A DNA stretch of 7,649 bases from the NCBI GenBank assembly GCA_009778295.1, contig WRKB01000262.1, forward strand, positions 1 through 7,649, given 5' to 3'. The position numbers and the translations under genes were made by a program. The notes beneath the pieces were generated by a model. That model worked only from the letters and a program-made list of their open reading frames with translations, was not told the origin of the DNA and made no database searches. The first letter of the stretch is position 1; each line of letters begins with the position of its first letter. Shown one piece after another: positions 7,456-7,649 of the stretch. This DNA comes from Betaproteobacteria bacterium (GTDB lineage: Bacteria; Desulfobacterota; Desulfovibrionia; Desulfovibrionales; Desulfovibrionaceae).

Positions 7456-7489
7456 AGAGCACTTACCCCTTGTAAAAGTAACCTGCTTT
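7456..7489 (+). terminator. Weak candidate terminator after fusA
   Basis: AGCA (7458-7461) pairs with TGCT (7484-7487), and TTAC (7463-7466) with GTAA (7478-7481), giving an eight-pair stem with a small internal bulge and an 11-nt loop, ending in TTTA. The stem is AT-rich and the T run short, so it may be chance. No better terminator is seen in 7414-7520. Confidence 0.22.
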
Positions 7490-7521
7490 AGGCGGCGGCT
7501 CTTGTCTCCCGTACCCGCCGG

Positions 7522-7649
7522 ATGTATACACGGCGAATGAACGAGTCCGCCCCTTTCCTTTCCGCGAACTCCAGCAGCCGGCGCCGCTTTTCTTTCTGTT
7601 TGCGAGCAGGGGTACTCATCCTGCTGACTTTCGGTCTGACTGTCGCCCT
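7522..7649 (+). CDS. Possible start of an unidentified membrane-anchored or exported protein, cut by window edge
   Basis: Open frame from ATG at 7522 (or ATG at 7537) to the right edge, about 42 residues. The N-terminus is polar and basic, with SSSRRRFSFCLR followed by the hydrophobic run AGVLILLTFGLTVA, the layout of a signal peptide or N-terminal anchor. There is no good Shine-Dalgarno before either ATG, and the product cannot be named from so little. It would lie 108 nt downstream of fusA on the same strand. The opposite strand is also open here, so the reading is uncertain. Confidence 0.35.
   Translation, partial: MYTRRMNESAPFLSANSSSRRRFSFCLRAGVLILLTFGLTVA

Noticed and set aside
7493..7520. 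CGGCGG/CCGCCG hairpin after fusA as a terminator
   Set aside because: The loop is 16 nt and no T tract follows on either strand.

Overview
The window looks like a chromosomal segment of a Desulfovibrio-type sulfate reducer (Desulfovibrionaceae). This rests on moderately high GC, a tungsten/molybdenum aldehyde:ferredoxin oxidoreductase typical of anaerobes, a small flagellar rod-type protein, and ribosomal proteins S12, S7 and EF-G that read like the deltaproteobacterial forms. The taxonomic call is inference; no 16S or other marker is present.

Left part (1-1710, minus strand): the first 570 codons of a membrane O-acyltransferase of the OafA/YrhL type. It has an N-terminal acyltransferase-3 membrane domain and a C-terminal SGNH domain. 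The gene runs off the left edge, so its C-terminus is missing. A 181-bp divergent spacer with a plausible promoter for this gene separates it from the next one.

Middle (1892-3598, plus): a 568-residue aldehyde:ferredoxin oxidoreductase-family protein, apparently alone, with no MoaD-like or ferredoxin partner beside it. It converges on a 149-residue protein (3738-4187, minus) that has both ends of a flagellar axial/rod protein joined by a proline-rich linker. A hairpin followed by T residues ends that minus-strand gene.

Right part (4302-7413, plus): the str cluster rpsL-rpsG-fusA behind a good sigma-70-type promoter. rpoBC are not next to rpsL, and no tuf follows fusA inside the window. The 105-nt rpsL-rpsG gap holds mutually exclusive hairpins where other bacteria place the S7 autoregulatory site. 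rpsG and fusA are almost contiguous; fusA most likely starts at a GTG behind its own GGAG. The last 236 bp hold a weak hairpin and a possible start of a new plus-strand gene with a signal-anchor-like N-terminus.

The four blocks (surface polysaccharide modification, aldehyde oxidation, flagellar rod, translation) do not form an obvious single pathway. I see no mobile element, CRISPR array, tRNA or rRNA, and no clear evidence of a novel multi-gene system. The best leads are the small orphan flagellar protein, the variant cysteine spacing in the oxidoreductase, and the structured rpsL-rpsG gap.
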